DNA of 64,000 nucleotides from Allobaileyella intestinalis (GTDB lineage: Bacteria; Bacillota; Clostridia; Peptostreptococcales; Anaerovoracaceae). The stretch's first letter is position 1. Each line of letters opens with the position of its first letter. Of this stretch, positions 63,941-64,000 are shown in pieces. The stretch is from positions 124,001 through 188,000 of the forward strand of contig NZ_VUNB01000003.1 of the NCBI RefSeq assembly GCF_009695865.1, in the 5' to 3' direction. A model generated the notes under the pieces. The model made no database searches and was not told the origin of the DNA. It was given only the letters and a program-made list of their open reading frames with translations. The translations under genes and the position numbers were made by a program.

Positions 63941-64000
63941 ATGGAGACGCTGAAGTTTGAGGTTGACCAGGAATCAATAGAAAAAGCCGGTGAGATAATC
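63941..64000 (+). CDS. Probable threonylcarbamoyl-AMP synthase (Sua5/TsaC), first 20 codons only
   Basis: Twenty codons (METLKFEVDQESIEKAGEII) run to the window edge, 18 bases after prfA. The length, the start of the type seen in Sua5/YwlC proteins (a short strand then a helix before the GGLVAFPTETVYGLG motif) and the frequent prfA-prmC-sua5 neighbourhood in Clostridia suggest tRNA t6A synthesis. The diagnostic motif lies outside the window. Confidence 0.5.
   Translation, partial: METLKFEVDQESIEKAGEII

Overview
The window is a 64 kb stretch of a low-to-medium GC Gram-positive chromosome centred on the replication origin. The gene order dnaA-dnaN-recF-gyrB-gyrA on one side and rpmH-rnpA-yidD-yidC-jag-mnmE-mnmG-rsmG-parA-parB-gdpP-rplI-dnaB on the other, with TTG/GTG starts, strong Shine-Dalgarno sites and parS of the Firmicutes type, points to Bacillota, class Clostridia. 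NfnAB, an FTCD_C cyclodeaminase and amino-acid type genes fit an anaerobic amino-acid fermenter. A Family XIII/Anaerovoracaceae-like host is my inference and is not proven by the sequence. Almost all genes left of about 24.6 kb read on the minus strand and nearly all to the right on the plus strand, as expected for two replichores leaving the origin.

Left arm (1-24.6 kb, read outward from the origin): dnaA, a basal unwinding element, dnaN, recF, gyrB, gyrA; a c-di-GMP-I riboswitch with promoter and terminator, then an IS256/IS1249-type insertion sequence that now sits between that riboswitch and a membrane GGDEF diguanylate cyclase; a nitroreductase; plsC; dtd; the rpsF-ssb-rpsR operon; an FTCD_C cyclodeaminase with a small membrane protein; a TetR-regulated MMPL exporter with a secreted heptad-repeat partner; a ROK sugar kinase; and the pstS-pstC-pstA phosphate uptake operon behind a Pho-box-like cluster.

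Origin and right arm (24.6-47.4 kb): DnaA boxes upstream of dnaA, an inserted sortase-type surface protein, then the classical rpmH-to-parB cluster with two perfect parS sites, gdpP (without its membrane anchor), rplI, dnaB, a DnaD protein fused to a helicase-loader N-terminal domain without an AAA+ ATPase, an M23 peptidase, a DivIC/FtsB-like protein, rnmV, rsmA and an LTA-synthase-like phosphoglycerol transferase. At 47.5-64 kb: aroB (minus), a 416-bp structured leader, rho, a DUF1385 membrane protein, prmC with a very long low-complexity N-terminus, ddl, an ATC-hydrolase-like gene, proC, a frameshifted SHIRT/InlB-type surface protein, a striking 53-bp-period array of inverted heptamers, nfnA-nfnB, rpmE, prfA and the first codons of a probable Sua5/TsaC gene.

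The most unusual items are: (1) the heptamer array at 59390-60002, in which AGCAGTA and TACTGCT alternate with exact N23 and N16 spacing; (2) the c-di-GMP riboswitch cut off from its likely diguanylate cyclase target by an IS carrying its own bidirectional terminator; (3) the DnaD/DnaI-N fusion lacking an ATPase; (4) the PrmC extension; (5) a 7-bp tandem duplication that splits a surface-protein gene; and (6) a bipartite origin with a clear DnaA-trio. No rRNA, tRNA or CRISPR array was seen.
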